Positions 35,901 to 48,480 of a DNA stretch of 64,000 nucleotides are shown here, piece after piece (position 1 is the first letter of the stretch; the number at the start of each line of letters is the position of its first letter). The notes beneath the pieces are model-generated. The model was not told where the DNA came from and made no database searches. It saw nothing but the letters and a program-made list of their open reading frames with translations. Source of the DNA: Stromatinia cepivora. Its lineage: Eukaryota > Ascomycota > Leotiomycetes > Helotiales > Sclerotiniaceae. Both the position numbers and the translations under genes were made by a program. The stretch lies in contig RCTD01000025.1 of assembly GCA_014898415.1 (NCBI GenBank), forward strand, positions 310,001 through 374,000, given 5' to 3'.

Positions 35901-37673
35901 ACAATATTTATACAAACCAAAACTCAAGAAAATATAGAATACATTATAATTACAATCCCAATTATTTATAAAATAAACCTTTATATCAAAGATAAAATCG
36001 TTTCAGATTTTATGATTTCGTTAATAGATACAAACAATATAGAAAATATAATATATTTAACTGAAGAAATTCTAAAAATCAAAATACCAAGAACTTATAA
36101 GAAAACAATATCAGATCGAAAATACTCTGAAAAATGAAAGAAAATTATCCAAAAGGAAATCATATCCTTAATTCAAAATAGTATTTAGGAAGAATATATA
36201 TTTCCTAAAAAAAGTAATCTGGTTTCAACGAAATAGATATTTATAGTTAAGATCAAGAATAACAAGGTAGAACGATTTAAAATAAGATTAATAACTCAAA
36301 AATTCAATCAAATATTAAAAAAGAATTACAATGAAACATTTACATCAATAATAAAGCTAAATATACTCAAACTATTCCTAATTATTATTGCAAAGGAAAA
36401 TTTAGAATATTTATATTTCGATATCAAAAACGCCTTTATCGAATCGCATTTGAAAGAAGAAATCTACCTTAAATTACCCTAAAATATCAAAATCAAAAAG
36501 GGATATATACTACAAACCCTACAAGGTTTATATAATTTGAAGCAAACTGGAAGGGATTGGAGTTTATTATTAAAAAAAGAATTTTTAAATATAGATTTTA
36601 TACAAAATTTAGCAGACCCATATCTATATATATCCAAAGATTGTGATATAATATTATTAGTATATATTAATAATATCATTATTATATCGTATATATTATT
36701 GTAAATCATTTGGTTCGATGAAAAGCTATCAGCTCATTTTAACATCAAGAATCTAAAGGAGATTAATGAGATCCTAAATGTTAAAATTATTTGTAATAAA
36801 AAAGTGTATACATTAATTATAAATCAAAAAGAATATCTCGATATTATATTAACTAAATACAATATTATATATAAACAACATCAAATTAAAAAACTGCCAA
36901 TAATAAATTATACTTATCTTCAGCCAGCAATCAATGACAATGAACTAGTAGATATAAATGAATATCAATAACAAATAAGAAATGTAATTCATTTAATAAT
37001 ATATATTCGATCAGATATAGTATTCTCAATTGAAAGATTTTCACAATTTATAACAAAACTAATAAAACATTATACTATAACTTTGAAGAATCTGATATGA
37101 TATTTATGATCAATAATCAAACAAAAACTATGGTTCAGGCCAAAAGGAGTATAATCTGATATCTGCAAAGAATACAATATGTCTGATAATACAATAAAGG
37201 TATATACAGATACAGATTGGGCTAATAACAAACATAACCGGAAAAGTGTTTCAGGGGGAATTGTGATATTCTACAAAGGCTTTATATTGTGGGCTAATAA
37301 AAAACAAGTATTTGTGGCTACCTTTAATACAAAATCAGAATATATTGCGATAACAATATTCATCAAATAAAAGAGATGAGTTGTATAAATACTTAAAGAT
37401 CTATTTAGATCAAGTTATATTGGAAAGAACGGAGATATAGTTTAAATACTTAATAATAATCAAGATGTTTTAGCTTTAATTAAGAATTTATATTTGTATA
37501 AACGATCCAAATATATAGATATCAGTTATCATTTCATTAGGGATTTGATAGAAAAAGAGAAAATCGCTATTAGTTATATCAATATATATAATATGATTGC
37601 CAATGGAATAATGAAACCTTATACAAGGATTGCTTTCGAAAGATTCAAGAAAATGTTGGGATTAGTAATTTAG
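32958..37673 (+). pseudogene. Copia-1d gag-pol polyprotein
   Basis: One register from ATG (32958-32960, MSKSNNPSKF) to TAG (37671-37673), about 1,570 codons with RIP stops. In order: a gag start with KFDQNNYK; a protease end, LFSNILYISGLGVNLLS; pre-integrase RYLLWYQRFNHLDPNKIKNL; the first part of the integrase, FIYFDITGLFPKSIRGN; RT with YFDIKNAFIESHLKEEIYL and LQGLYNLKQTGRDW; the RT active site YINN, where both Asp are Asn; RNase H with VYTDTDWANNKHNRKSVSGG; and a C-terminal YHFIRDLIEKEKIAISYI. The last two are typical of Ty1/copia pol. The longest intact stretch is 34065-34691. It is nested deepest and is less mutated than Copia-1a or Copia-1c. Not functional. Confidence 0.9.
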
Positions 37674-37705
37674 GAGGATCGAATAGGATATCCTTAATGG
37701 GGGAA

Positions 37706-37871
37706 TGTTGGAAATGAGACCATTATAGGATTAGAATTGAGGTTACGAGACCACAAAGGTGTATAGATCATATTTGGGGATAACCTCAATTCTACTTTTA
37801 TTAGAATTATAGATCCTTAATTCAACCTACATAGTCAACAATACTACTACTTCCTGCACCAAAAGTTAACA
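37706..37871 (+). repeat. Copia-1d 3' LTR
   Basis: 166 bp, ending GTTAACA and followed by ACTAT. Confidence 0.95.
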
Positions 37872-37876
37872 ACTAT

Positions 37877-39930
37877 TATATTTTAAAGAATAAATTTAAT
37901 AGGATTATTTTGTTTAAATAACTTTTATTTTATATTCTGATTTGATCAATAAGGAATGAACAATATAAAGGAATATTCTCAATTTGTAATAGTTCACAAT
38001 ATGATTATCGCTGGAATTGAAGTAAAATTATTATTGTCTTTTATTTAATCTACAATCAATGAATTACAGGCAACACTATTTCCTCGAATTTATATATTTG
38101 CAATTTCAAAATTATTTCATTTTTATTATCAATTAAAAGATTATCAAATAGAATATTGATTCAAACAGGATTGCGATCTTGAAGTTAATAACCTTAAGAC
38201 TAGGAAAACCTGACGTAAAATCGATTTTGGATCAGAATTTTCAAAACCGATCCCTCTTTAATGAATGTTTATATATAAATACGATAATCAAGGTTTAATT
38301 ATTTATTGCCGTTTATATTTAATAATACAAGGAGATCTCCAGGTTAAGAATATTATTGAAACTACTTACATCATTATATTAGTAAATTGATTATTCCAAA
38401 TTATAATGGTAATTATCGCTAAATACAATTTCGAAATAAAATAATACAATATAATCAATACCTTCATCAATATTCTGCATAATCCTTTCGATATTTCAGT
38501 TGTATGCTATCTATTTGATGGATATAAAATCCCAAACAAAAATGTTATAATCGATCGAATTTTGTATGGTCTACAAGATTCCTTAATTATATAGTTTAGG
38601 GATTTCATTTGGATATTCGAGAAATTAGGATTGATATAATATAAAGAGAAACTATATTTATATATTAACCCAGAATATATTATTATAATTCTTTTCTTTA
38701 TAGATAATGTTCAGATCATTTATTATAAGAAAAACAAATCAGTTATTATAAAGATCATTAAAGGAATCAAAACTGTATATAAGTTATAAAACCTGGGAAA
38801 TACTAAATGGTTTCTGGGTATATATATACTCTATAATCGATTCAAGAAAAAGTTGTGGTTAATTTATAATATATATATTAAAAAGATTACTAAGAAATTC
38901 AAAGTAACAAATGGGATAGCAAGTATATTATTTCTGATAATAGTATTTCAGAAAAATCAGGGTCAAGTTTCTGTATATATTATAAAAATATATTAAAAGA
39001 AAGTGGGTTTAGTATTATATATTGTAATCATTATAAAAGCGGATGTATTATTTGTTGTTTTGTAATTAAATTATTATTTGATTAATTTATCAAATGATTA
39101 TATGAAAACTGTTGATTATTGTTTATAATATCTATAGAATATAAGGTATCTTATAATTCAATATAACAATAATCAAATATTACAATTTTTTGTTTTCTCA
39201 GATATTTCTTTTGTGGATGATCCAGATATTTATTGATCATTTTAAGAGTATGTTATATCCCTTTTCGATAGTTTAGTTGTATGGAAAACATTCAAGCAAG
39301 ATACTATAATCATTTCGATTACCGAAGCAAAATTTCTTGGAATCGAGTGTATATCAAAAGAAACTATAGCAATCTTATATTTTTTAAAAGAAATCGATTT
39401 AATAATGAAAGAGTCTATAATAATCTTTTGTGATAATCAATAAACGATTAGATTGGTGGTTGATAAGAACAAATGGATTATTACGAAACTATATTATATC
39501 GATATCCAAAATATATGGTTATATTAAGAATATTCAAAAGGAAACTTTTATGTAATCTATTTATTGATCATTGATATGACTATTAATAGGCTTATCAAAA
39601 ACCTTACAAAACAAAAATTCGAATATTTCCGATTCCTTTTCAATTTACAAGATATAAGTAATAGAATTATAAAATTTGAATAACAATGATTATAAAGCTT
39701 GAATAATGATAATCTGAAATTTGTATTTCTTCCCTTTGATATAAATGAAATAAGTCCTATTTGGTATCCCAGATTATTATACTTTTCTATAATATATTCC
39801 AATTTGTATATTTTATATTCATTAAGAAACAAAAAACAATCAAGATCAATCATTTCTTTGTTTTTTATTTTTCTATTCTTAAAGAAGGATAAGCTTTTTT
39901 CTAAATTCAATAACTTAAAATTCAAGTAAA
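37877..39930 (+). pseudogene. Copia-2a reverse transcriptase and RNase H
   Basis: Continues Copia-2a pol after Copia-1d. RT pieces: AKYNFEIK then NTFINILHNPFDISVVCY ('DaVNAFlNA.L.epVy'), RILYGLQDS ('LYGLRqSP'), FFIDNVQIIYYKK (normally '.YVDDi.i'; here D-N), and LGNTKWFLGIYILYNR ('lGe..wFLGi.v.rd'). RNase H: FVFSDISFVDDPDIY, ITEAKFLGIECISKE, FCDNQ then TIRLVVDKN, ITKLYYIDIQNIWL and DMTINRLIKNLTKQKFE. These follow the copia pattern closely from start to end. Broken by stops. The frame ends near 39.93 kb. Confidence 0.88.
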
Positions 39931-41561
39931 AGAGTTTCTGAATTATCTATAACAATCAAGAAATGAAGAATAATTGAAGTAATCGAAATTATTAATGTTA
40001 TCGATATTATAGGAGCTAAGGGATTATTCTTCCTTTCCTTTTTCTTTGAATATACCATTTACTCTTTCTTCCTTTTCTTTTCTATTATTCTTTCTTTTTC
40101 ATCTTCATTATTGTTCTTCAAAATTATAATATACTTCTTTTGCTTGGTTTTTCGAGGATTCCAATAAATAATATAACGAGGAGAAAGAGAATGATAATGC
40201 AGGGGTGAAAGAACAATTTCTCTTTTCTCTTCAATCTCCAATATTATTTTTATTGTAATTTTATATCCCTATTTGGATTATATAATCAATGATCAATATA
40301 TTATAAAAATGGAGGGTAAACAAAAAACTTGTTTTCGAATTTTGTTGATAAATAGTAATATAATAATTTGTTAAAGGATAAAGGAAAACCGGTAAAGGAG
40401 CATACGGATAAATATCATAATTCCAATATCAACAATTATTCGGTTTAAAAGAATCAACAAAGTATTCACCATAGAAATTATATCTTTTAATAATCAATGA
40501 TTTTATATATCGAATATATAAATGATCATTCTTTTCTTTATAATTTTCTTTATCTTTTGTTTTGATTAAAGAATCAACAATTTTCAATGATCTTTTTTCT
40601 TTCTTTTCTTTATTTAATTCATTATCTGAAAAACCCGGTATCGAAGGATCGAATGAATTGTTATTATTAAATAAAGAAATACTCCCTTTTTTCTTTTCTT
40701 TATTAAACAATCTTTACCTTAATAATTATAAATATAAAATTAATAAAACCTTTCAATTATATAATAAAATTCAAAAATGAAATCTACCTTCAAATTATTA
40801 TTTGAACTTATAATTGGCAATTGATTACAACGAATAATAGTTCCTTTAATAAAAGAAAACGATTTCTAAAATAGATGATGGTATATCATTCTAAAAGCAA
40901 ATTTAGTTAAACTATACTTTTAGAGATTGATATCTTGGTTTATTATTTATATTGGATTTATTAATTTTCTTTATTCGATTTATTAATCCCTCAAAGGAAT
41001 ATTAAGATCTTCTCTTACATTCGATTCTTTCAAAACTTTTTTTTCAATTACTATTTATCTAATACAATTGAAATTCGTTTATTTAACCTTCTTAGATCCC
41101 GAAATCTTAAATATAATAATAATCAATAAAAGCTTGATTAAAACAAAAACAAAAATACAAAAAGAGAATCCATATACCTTTAAAAAATTCATTTATTTTA
41201 CTTCACCATCGCGATCAATACACTATAGCCTAACAATTACATACATTCTTAATTGTTACATTATAGGATTAATCAATCATTTATATTTTTTTAACAGAAA
41301 ACTTTCTTTTTATTATTCAAAATCTTGATTTTGAAGAATATTGCAAATAGCAAGTTGAAGATCAAAAGAAATTTGCGATTTATATACATTTAAATTCTTC
41401 TTTATTCTAAGAGTACCAAAATCATTTCAGGTTTATACATTACATTAATCCTTAATTAATGTTTACCTATGATCGTTTTGTATATTTATTTATGAATTAT
41501 ATGAATTACCATTTTCTATATCTTTCCATTTATTTCAGATTACCTTCCGATCTGGGGGGTG
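39931..41561. other. Long 3' region of Copia-2a with open frames on both strands
   Basis: About 1.6 kb between the RNase H and the 3' LTR. A minus-strand frame runs from 40710 to 40429 (93 codons, MFNKEKKKGSISLFNNNNSF at its start) and continues past one TGA. It is Lys/Glu/Asn-rich then hydrophobic (YAPLPVFLYPLTNYYITIY). The plus strand is also open at 40562-40780. I recognise neither. It could be an accessory ORF, sense or antisense, or 3' untranslated sequence. Confidence 0.4.
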
Positions 41562-41870
41562 TGTTATAGAAAACCCTGCAATCCTCTGTATCTTATAAAG
41601 GATCAAAATGTATACTTTTCAATCAAAATGAAGGATCTACTAGCCCTTACTAATCCATTAATTGATAAAATGATCCTGATATATTAATAAACAAAGATTT
41701 AGTCTAATTAAGATATATATCGACTAAATAATCATTCATTTATTTTATATATACAATTTTTGATTTATATAATCAAGGGCAAATCATTCAATTCTTTTAC
41801 TCTACCAATCATGTGTACCATCTATTCAACGATCCCTGAAAGTGCTGTGTAATCATACTATCCCGTGATA
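41562..41870 (+). repeat. Copia-2a 3' LTR
   Basis: 309 bp. Start mutated to TGTTATAG, end CCGTGATA, followed by CAAAG. Confidence 0.93.
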
Positions 41871-43406
41871 CAAAGATAATTCTAAAATACTATTTTCAAA
41901 TATATTATATATATCAAGACTAAAAGTAAATTTACTATTAGGAAAAAGGATTTGTAAAATAGAATTGTAAAGGGAATTCAATTTTTATTATATATATTTC
42001 AAGAAGAATAATAAGAAAGTTATTTGTATTAGAATACAAAATAGAATATATATAGTTTCATATATAATTAAAGGATATAAGGATATAATTTTTTGTTTAA
42101 ATGTATATTAAAATGATTAGGAAAAAGGTTTTTCTTTAGAGATAATTGATAGCACCAAAGATATTGATAATGAATTAATATTCAAAGAGAAAGAAAAATA
42201 TTTATTATAATATCGAAGATTTAATCATTTAGGTCTAAATAAGATTAAGAATCTATATAAGGTATTCAATATAATCAAACCAATAAAGATCCTAATTGAA
42301 TTAGATATCTATAAAATATATATATTCATTAAAATGATCAATTTATAAGAATTTCTAATAAGTTTATTAAATCACTTAATAATATTAACCGAACCGATGG
42401 TTATATGATCGCGTGATATATTAATAATATAATTTAATATCATTAAATTTTATTATTATATGAAATTTCGATCATATATCATACTAGAATGATTTATAAT
42501 GGAATAGAATGTGATGGAAGCGTATAGAACTTTCTTATTTCTAAGGTTAAATATTATTGGTTACTATTTCATTTCATTATATAAAATGATTCTATAAGAT
42601 TCGATTTAAATCGATCTTATTTATAATCATAGAATATTATAGAATTTCATAGAATCTTATCAAATACTATAAATAAGAAGATTTTCTTCAAAGAATTCTT
42701 CTGAAAAACAAGCAAAATAAATTCAATATTCAATACACTTATATTTTGACTTCAACCATTATATATTCGATCACCCTTTTTAAGCTATATAACTAAGTCT
42801 TCCACTATAATAATAGTGAATAATATTATTATTATATTATTCATTATTATTAACCTATCAACCTCCTCCAAGACAATTGTATTCCAAAACAATTGAATTT
42901 GTATAAATCAAAGAGATTCGAATTTATATATTTCGATATTACAGAATTATTTCCAAAATCGATTCGAAGGAATTGTTATTTTATATTGATCATTGATAAT
43001 TGTATAAAAATAAATTGGATTATATTATTTAAACAAAAAGACAATATAATTTAAACATTGAAAATTTGAAAAAAGGAAATAGAATTAGTTATTGAAGAAA
43101 AGATTATTGTAATTAGAATTAATAATATATCGGAACTCCTATAAACTATTTGTAAATGATTATTAAGTATATAATCCAAAATTATAATAATTATTTCTTT
43201 ATATCAAAACAGATCTGCAAAACGGAATATAAGAATTATAAAAGTAGATATAAAAGTAATACTAAAAGAAGCTGGATTATTATTAAAGTTTTGGAATAAA
43301 ATTATAAAGTATAATATTTATATTAGGAATTATATTAATATTGGTTCTAATATAAATAAAATAGATCGATTTTTTATAAAAGCTTTTATAAATATAATAT
43401 TAGATA
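41871..43406 (+). pseudogene. Copia-1c protease/integrase segment
   Basis: Resumes Copia-1c at the CAAAG that precedes Copia-2a. 41871-42343 matches 34079 onward of Copia-1d (end of protease, pre-integrase), and 42874-43406 matches the following integrase part up to about 35070. Split by the 530-bp insertion at 42344-42873. Nearly every Trp and Gln codon is altered and no long open stretch remains. Confidence 0.75.
42344..42873. mobile_element. Ins-530, unidentified insertion (solo LTR?)
   Basis: 530 bp absent from Copia-1d at the same place, bordered by CAATT on both sides (42339-42343 and 42874-42878). The plus strand starts TATAAGAATTTCTAATAAG and ends ACCTCCTCCAAGA. A single copy with a 5-bp duplication and no coding sequence fits a solo LTR or a small non-autonomous element, but its ends are not clean TG...CA. 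It contains a TAGAATATTATAGAATTTCA-like short repeat near 42640. Confidence 0.7.
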
Positions 43407-43569
43407 TGTTGGATTTTGGATCATACCGTATATCTAAGTATGGGACTATACTATAATGGGATTAGCCTGCATATGATTCTACTGAATCACACAATCTGTA
43501 TAATAACTTCTAATCAAATAATCTTATAAAAATAATACTTTTTTATTTATTCAATATAACTTATTAACA
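43407..43569. repeat. LTRx-2 left LTR
   Basis: 163 bp, TGTTGGATTTTGGATCATAC to TTATTAACA. Same length as 52607-52769. Confidence 0.92.
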
Positions 43570-43689
43570 AATTATGAGTCTGGATTCTATATATCATTGT
43601 ATAATTTAGAATTAGTCTTTTAAGATGAAAAATCAAATCCTTGATAGATCCGACAGAATAGATAAACAAAATCGATACAGTTGAATGAG

Positions 43690-43879
43690 AAAATCTATTA
43701 TACTAAATATATTAATAGAATTGAATCTCAATAATATAATTAAAGCGAGGGAGTCTACTATATTAAATATATCTACAGAGTAGAATCGAATAGGATTATA
43801 GATTATTTAGCGGATAAGTGGGGAAGCCTGCTATACTAAATATATTAACAGAATTGAATCCTAACAATATAGTTAGTAT
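43690..43879. repeat. Tandem repeat in LTRx-2, split by Gypsy-2
   Basis: About three units of roughly 65-70 bp, each with the core CTACTATATTAAATATATYA and then ACAGARTTGAATC. A fourth, partial unit continues at 50920 (AGTATAGGAGAGTCTGCTTT), so Gypsy-2 landed inside the array. Confidence 0.75.
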
Positions 43880-44161
43880 TGTGACGCACAAGAGCCGTAG
43901 TAGAGCTGAATAAACAGGGTCAATTATGTTCTTTAGAATCTATAATTGAAGAACTATGGCTCATAAGGAGCGATTAGATATATATACATAAATATCCATT
44001 TGTGGGTTGTAGGGTTGTGTGTAAGTATTATTAGGGTTATCATTTTATTATATTAAATTGTATGATTTGTAATGTATGTGTATAAATGATTAGTTCATAA
44101 ATTGATATGGGAGATAAAAGGTATTATATAATTAGTCTTCTATGGTTTACAATTTATAATA
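43880..44161 (-). repeat. Gypsy-2 3' LTR
   Basis: 282 bp. Plus strand starts TGTGACGCACAAGAGCCG; the end is mutated to TTATAATA (TTCGTGACA in the partner). Confidence 0.93.
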
Positions 44162-44176
44162 CTACCCTCCCTTTCG
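44162..44176 (-). promoter_or_regulatory. Gypsy-2 polypurine tract
   Basis: Minus strand GAAAGGGAGGGTAG next to the 3' LTR. Sets the orientation, in agreement with the coding strand. Confidence 0.8.
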
Positions 44177-44264
44177 GAAAAGCTCGCCTTCGAGTATTTC
44201 ATTTCTTTATTTTATTACTATTTTATCGGAAATTAGGTTTTGTAAAGGTTTATGAGCTTTAAAT

Positions 44265-44590
44265 CAATTAAATTGATCATTTTGGTTGATTTGGTCAATT
44301 TATTGGAAATTGACCAAATTGATCAAATTAATCGACCAAATTGACCAAAATGATGAATGAATTGATTAAATCAATCAAATCGTTCATCAATTGGTTAAAT
44401 TAATATTGATTTGTATTTTTCTTGATTTGGGGAATTTTTGAAAGGAAAAAGTTTCAATAGAAAAGGGAAGGAGGTTGAATTATAGTATAGTGATGATGGA
44501 TAGTTAATATGGTCAATTCCGAAATCAATCAAGTTAATTGATCAAATTGATCAAATTGACCAAATCAACCAAATTGAACGAAATCGACAG
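44265..44590. repeat. Palindromic TTGACCAAAT repeats in the Gypsy-2 3' region
   Basis: Multiple direct and inverted copies of TTGACCAAATTGATCAAATT. In 44278-44355 an inverted pair (CATTTTGGT / ACCAAAATG, and TTTGGTCAATTT / AAATTGACCAAA) could fold into a long hairpin. A second cluster lies at 44515-44590. No coding sense. Confidence 0.7.
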
Positions 44591-44779
44591 GGGTAATGTT
44601 ATATTTCGTTCTTATTATATTCAAGCTTTCTTTTATATGATTTTTTTGAAATGATCATAAGCATATATTGCCTTCGTATTGTCTTGGTAGTGGTAGCTCG
44701 TCTGTTGTATAGAGTTTGGGCCATATATGTATATGATCAAATTCCCTTGAATTTGTATAAGTTTTTGATCCTTTCATGA

Positions 44780-47700
44780 TTATATATATATATATTATTA
44801 TAAAATTATAATATCTAGTCTACTGTATTAAAGAATACTTTTCTTTTCTTTGATTTTATAGATAAATCGTTATTTATATGATTATAATTATCCTTTTTGT
44901 TTTTATAAAGCTTTATTTAATCGATTAATTGATTAAGAGGATCAAGCAATATTGGATTGGTCAGATGAAAATCGTATAAGAGATGCAGTGATGTTTTAAG
45001 ATTGGAAGTAGGATACTAGGTAAGATCAGTATCGTTATTAAGTTATGAAATTCTGTATAGTAGAGTTTTTCATATTTTCTTTATTATTAGAATCTTTTCT
45101 ATTTTTTATTCTGAATTATTAATTATATTAATAGGTAAAGATGATTCGAGTATTTAATTAGAAAGAGGATCGTTATATATTTTATATAATTAATTTGAAG
45201 GGAAAACAGGATGAATTTTTATTGTAATCAAGAATTCGAGTTTAAAAGAGCTTCCAAATCGATTAATGATCTTAAATCTTCTTTGAATTGGGAAGTCCAG
45301 TTTTTTGGATGGTCTTTAAGTAGGATAACTCTTTACATTGAATTATATATAATCTCCGATATCGAAATCGACCTTACGCCGATGAGTATTCATGGATTTC
45401 GACATTTTGGCTTGGATATATAATAGGCCTTCTTTCGCTTGTACAAAAACTAATCTATTGCGTTTTACATATATACAGGTATTACACATATTCATATCAT
45501 CTATTGGCTTATTAACATCTTCCTTCCATTCCTATATATGTTTTGATGTATACCCGTATAAGATTTCATAGGGTATAAGCCTTCCTAAGGAGTTATATAG
45601 AAAAGTAAATTGCGCGTAATCCATTATAAATAGGAATTCTGATTAATTGTTTTGATAATAATTAACAAACAGTTTTAACTATTATTAAAGGTACTAATTA
45701 TAAATCTTAATTTGATCATCAATTTAAGGATAATGAGTAATGGATAATTTGAAACCGATTCCTAGGATTTGGCTGAATTCCTTTCAGAATTGTAATATGA
45801 ATTGGGGGCCGCGATCCGATACTATAATGTCAGGGAGACCATAATATCGATATATATAATAGAGATATAGTTATATTTAAATTTGAGTATCGATTGATTT
45901 ATAACAAAATATAGAGATAGTTTGCTTTGTTAATTAATCAATAATGATTAAAATATTATTATATTTATATTTATCCTTATTAAAGTTGCAGTAATCCATA
46001 ATGATATATTGTTATATTCGATTAAAAATCGGAAATGGATGTAATAAACCGGGGGTATAATTATATAAAATGGAACTATATTTGTAAATATAATAATTGT
46101 ATATATATTTGATTATGATATCATACATTCTGGGTTAATAGTATTGTTAAAATAATAAAAGGTAGGTTTTGTTTATACTAAGATAAATAATAAAAACGGA
46201 ATTATAGATTTTACAAATCAGATAAGTTCGAAGGTTATTGATATTAGATACTATCAAACAATTATTGTAAAGCAAAAGATCATTTTGGAATAATATATAC
46301 TTATGATCTTGGATAGTTTGTATTCTGAATATTAATAAACTATTTATAGTTTTATTTACTTCGATAATACAATTAATTAGATCGAATCGAAGAGCGATTT
46401 TATTCAAATCGATATTAGTAATCACTATTTCATTTGGATGGTACTTTTGTAAAGCTTTTTTTATGATTTTAATATCAATTTAGTTATCTTTAATAAACTA
46501 TTAAAAACAATTCTTCTTCTTGATATAATTCTAAAGATCCAATTTGTTAATCTAATAAATTAAAATATCGGCGAAAGAATTATCTTTTTCAAAATAATAT
46601 ATAATAATAAAATTATAATCAATTAGAATTTCTATTTAGCGAATTTGTCAGGTATTGAGAGTTTTAATAATCATGAAATATTCGAAGGCCTTATAATCAG
46701 TATAAACCTTGATTTTATATAGTAAATCGGCGAATTCCGTTTTTTAATAGTTGAAAGATCGAATGATTGATAATATTTCCTTGTTATAAATTTTATAATT
46801 CAGTTTAGCAGCAACTATAGTCTTGAAGAAATAAGCTATAGGAAATCAATCTTTGCCATACTATTATAATAATATATTAGCAACTATTCTATTGGATATA
46901 TCTATTTCGAGTATATAAAGGAGTTGGTGATTATAGTATTACAGAAGCGGAGTAGAAATAAGCTTTTTCTTCAAGATATTGAATATGTTTTGACATATTT
47001 CATCGAATACGAATTTAACATTTGCTTTAATGAATTCGTTGAGAGGTTTCGTTATTATACTATAGTCCTTAATGAATCGTTGATAAAAATTGCAAAAATC
47101 GAGGAATGATTGGATCCTTTTCATTATTATCGGAAAGGTCCAATTCTCAATTACCTTAATCTTTTCAGGATCTATCTTTATTTCTTTAATAAAGATAATA
47201 AAGTCCAAATATTTGGTATATGTAATATTGAATTCGTATTTCTTGAGATCCGTTTGTAGGTCAGCGGCTTCTAATTATTCGAGAATTAGTTTAATATAAA
47301 TTTGATATTCTTTTTTGTTTTCAGAATAAATTAGAATATCGTTGAGATATATTATATAAAAGATATCTAGATAATCGAATAGAATATTATTCATATAATA
47401 CTGGTAAGTTGTAGGATTATTCGTTAATCCGAATAGTACGATCTTGTATTTGTATGATCTGTATTAGATTTGAAAAATAGTATACTTTTTCGAAATAGAA
47501 TTTATTCTTATACAATGAAAAACTTAACGAATATCGAGTTTGGTAAAGATCTTAATACCGGAAAGTCGAAAAAGTGTTTTATCGATCAAAGGGAGGGGAT
47601 ATTAATCCTTATATATTAAAAAATTTAATAATTTAAAGTTTATATAGAATTTCAAACTATTATTGGATTTTTTAACGAATAGAATAAATATAATATAAGG

Positions 47701-48480
47701 GGCTTGATTGGGTTCAATAAAATCTTTACTGAAATTATTCATAATATATTTTTTGACAACTTTCAATTATTTTAGGGATATCTTGTAAAATAGGCTATAG
47801 CGTAAGGTTTGTTCTCCTTTATTTTCCAATATGATTTTATAATTATAAGATCAGTTAAAAAGCAAAATGTTTGATTTATACTTGAAAAAGGTTTGATAAT
47901 ATTATCGATATTCAAATAATATTTCAAATTCTAAATCGATTTCGGTCAATACTTGATCGAGTTTCTTTCAAACTTTTGTATTCTTGAATTCGGTCAGGGT
48001 AACTAGTATTCTCTCTTCTATATATTATTCGTTCTATCAGAAGTTTATTATATTATCGAATTCTTTCAAAATAATAATAAAGAATTCAGTTTGTTTATCT
48101 CTTTTACATTCTAATTGGAATTTATCGGGTTTGAGTATATATAGATCGAGGATTTCGGGCGATATATAGGGGAGGCATTTGTAGATCTGTAATAATAATA
48201 TAATTAATTAGGAAGAAGGTAGATTGAATTTGAAAGGAATTGGGATCTCTTCCTTTTCAATAAGAATCTGTATTGTATTTATATTTGAAGATTCTTGTTG
48301 TATATCATCAATTATGATTGATCTATTCAGTTGTGAATCTCTTCGATTCCAATATTCTTCGAATTGATTATTTCGTCGATTAGCATTTTGTTGGGTTAAT
48401 CGATCGATTTTTTGTTTATGAAGAGATGATTAAATAATAAAGAGATTATTCGAATAGGAGATGGTATAGGGTCTCTTTTT
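44780..48480 (-). pseudogene. Gypsy-2 pol with chromodomain
   Basis: Read leftwards. RT: YIMNNFSKDFIEPNQAPYII, YPLPLIDKTLFRLSGIKIF, TKLDIR, YKIVLFGLTNNPTTYQ and the active site YLNDILIYSENKKEY (Asp to Asn in YLDD). RNase H start (46939-47208): KIKVIENWTFPIIMKRIQSF and FCNFYQRFIKDYSIITKPL. Integrase end: LIPYEILYGYTSKHIYEWKED; then RRKVDFDIGDYI, RPSKKLDFPIQRRFKII and IKIHPVFPSN. Last, a chromodomain near 44.9-45.1 kb: KIEKILIIKKI, TLLYRIS, YPTSNLKTSLHLLYDFH. This is the order and content of fungal chromoviruses, whose chromodomain steers integration to heterochromatin. The frame is broken by RIP stops. Confidence 0.88.

Larger units (their letters stand above)
32389..37871 (+). mobile_element. 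Copia-1d, complete copia element
   Basis: 5,483 bp with 166-bp LTRs (32389-32554, 37706-37871) and ACTAT on both sides (32384-32388, 37872-37876). This is the best-preserved Copia-1 copy and the reference for the others. A purine run (AATGGGGGAA) precedes the 3' LTR. After the 5' LTR comes GGTTATAAGATCCGG, present in the other copies too, which resembles the initiator-Met type copia primer site TGGTATCAGAGC in about 8 of 12 positions; I regard it as only a possible primer site. Confidence 0.95.
26443..41870 (+). mobile_element. Copia-2a, Ty1/copia element (contains TRGAG-1 and Copia-1d)
   Basis: 309-bp LTRs at 26443-26751 and 41562-41870, both starting as variants of TGTCACGG and ending as variants of CCGTGACA, flanked by CAAAG (26438-26442 and 41871-41875). 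Without its two inner insertions the element is about 8.3 kb, long for a copia element because of about 1.6 kb between RNase H and the 3' LTR. A G-run (TGGGGGGTG) just before the 3' LTR is a good polypurine tract. Coding order is protease, integrase, RT, RNase H, all plus strand. Its family differs clearly from Copia-1. Confidence 0.92.
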
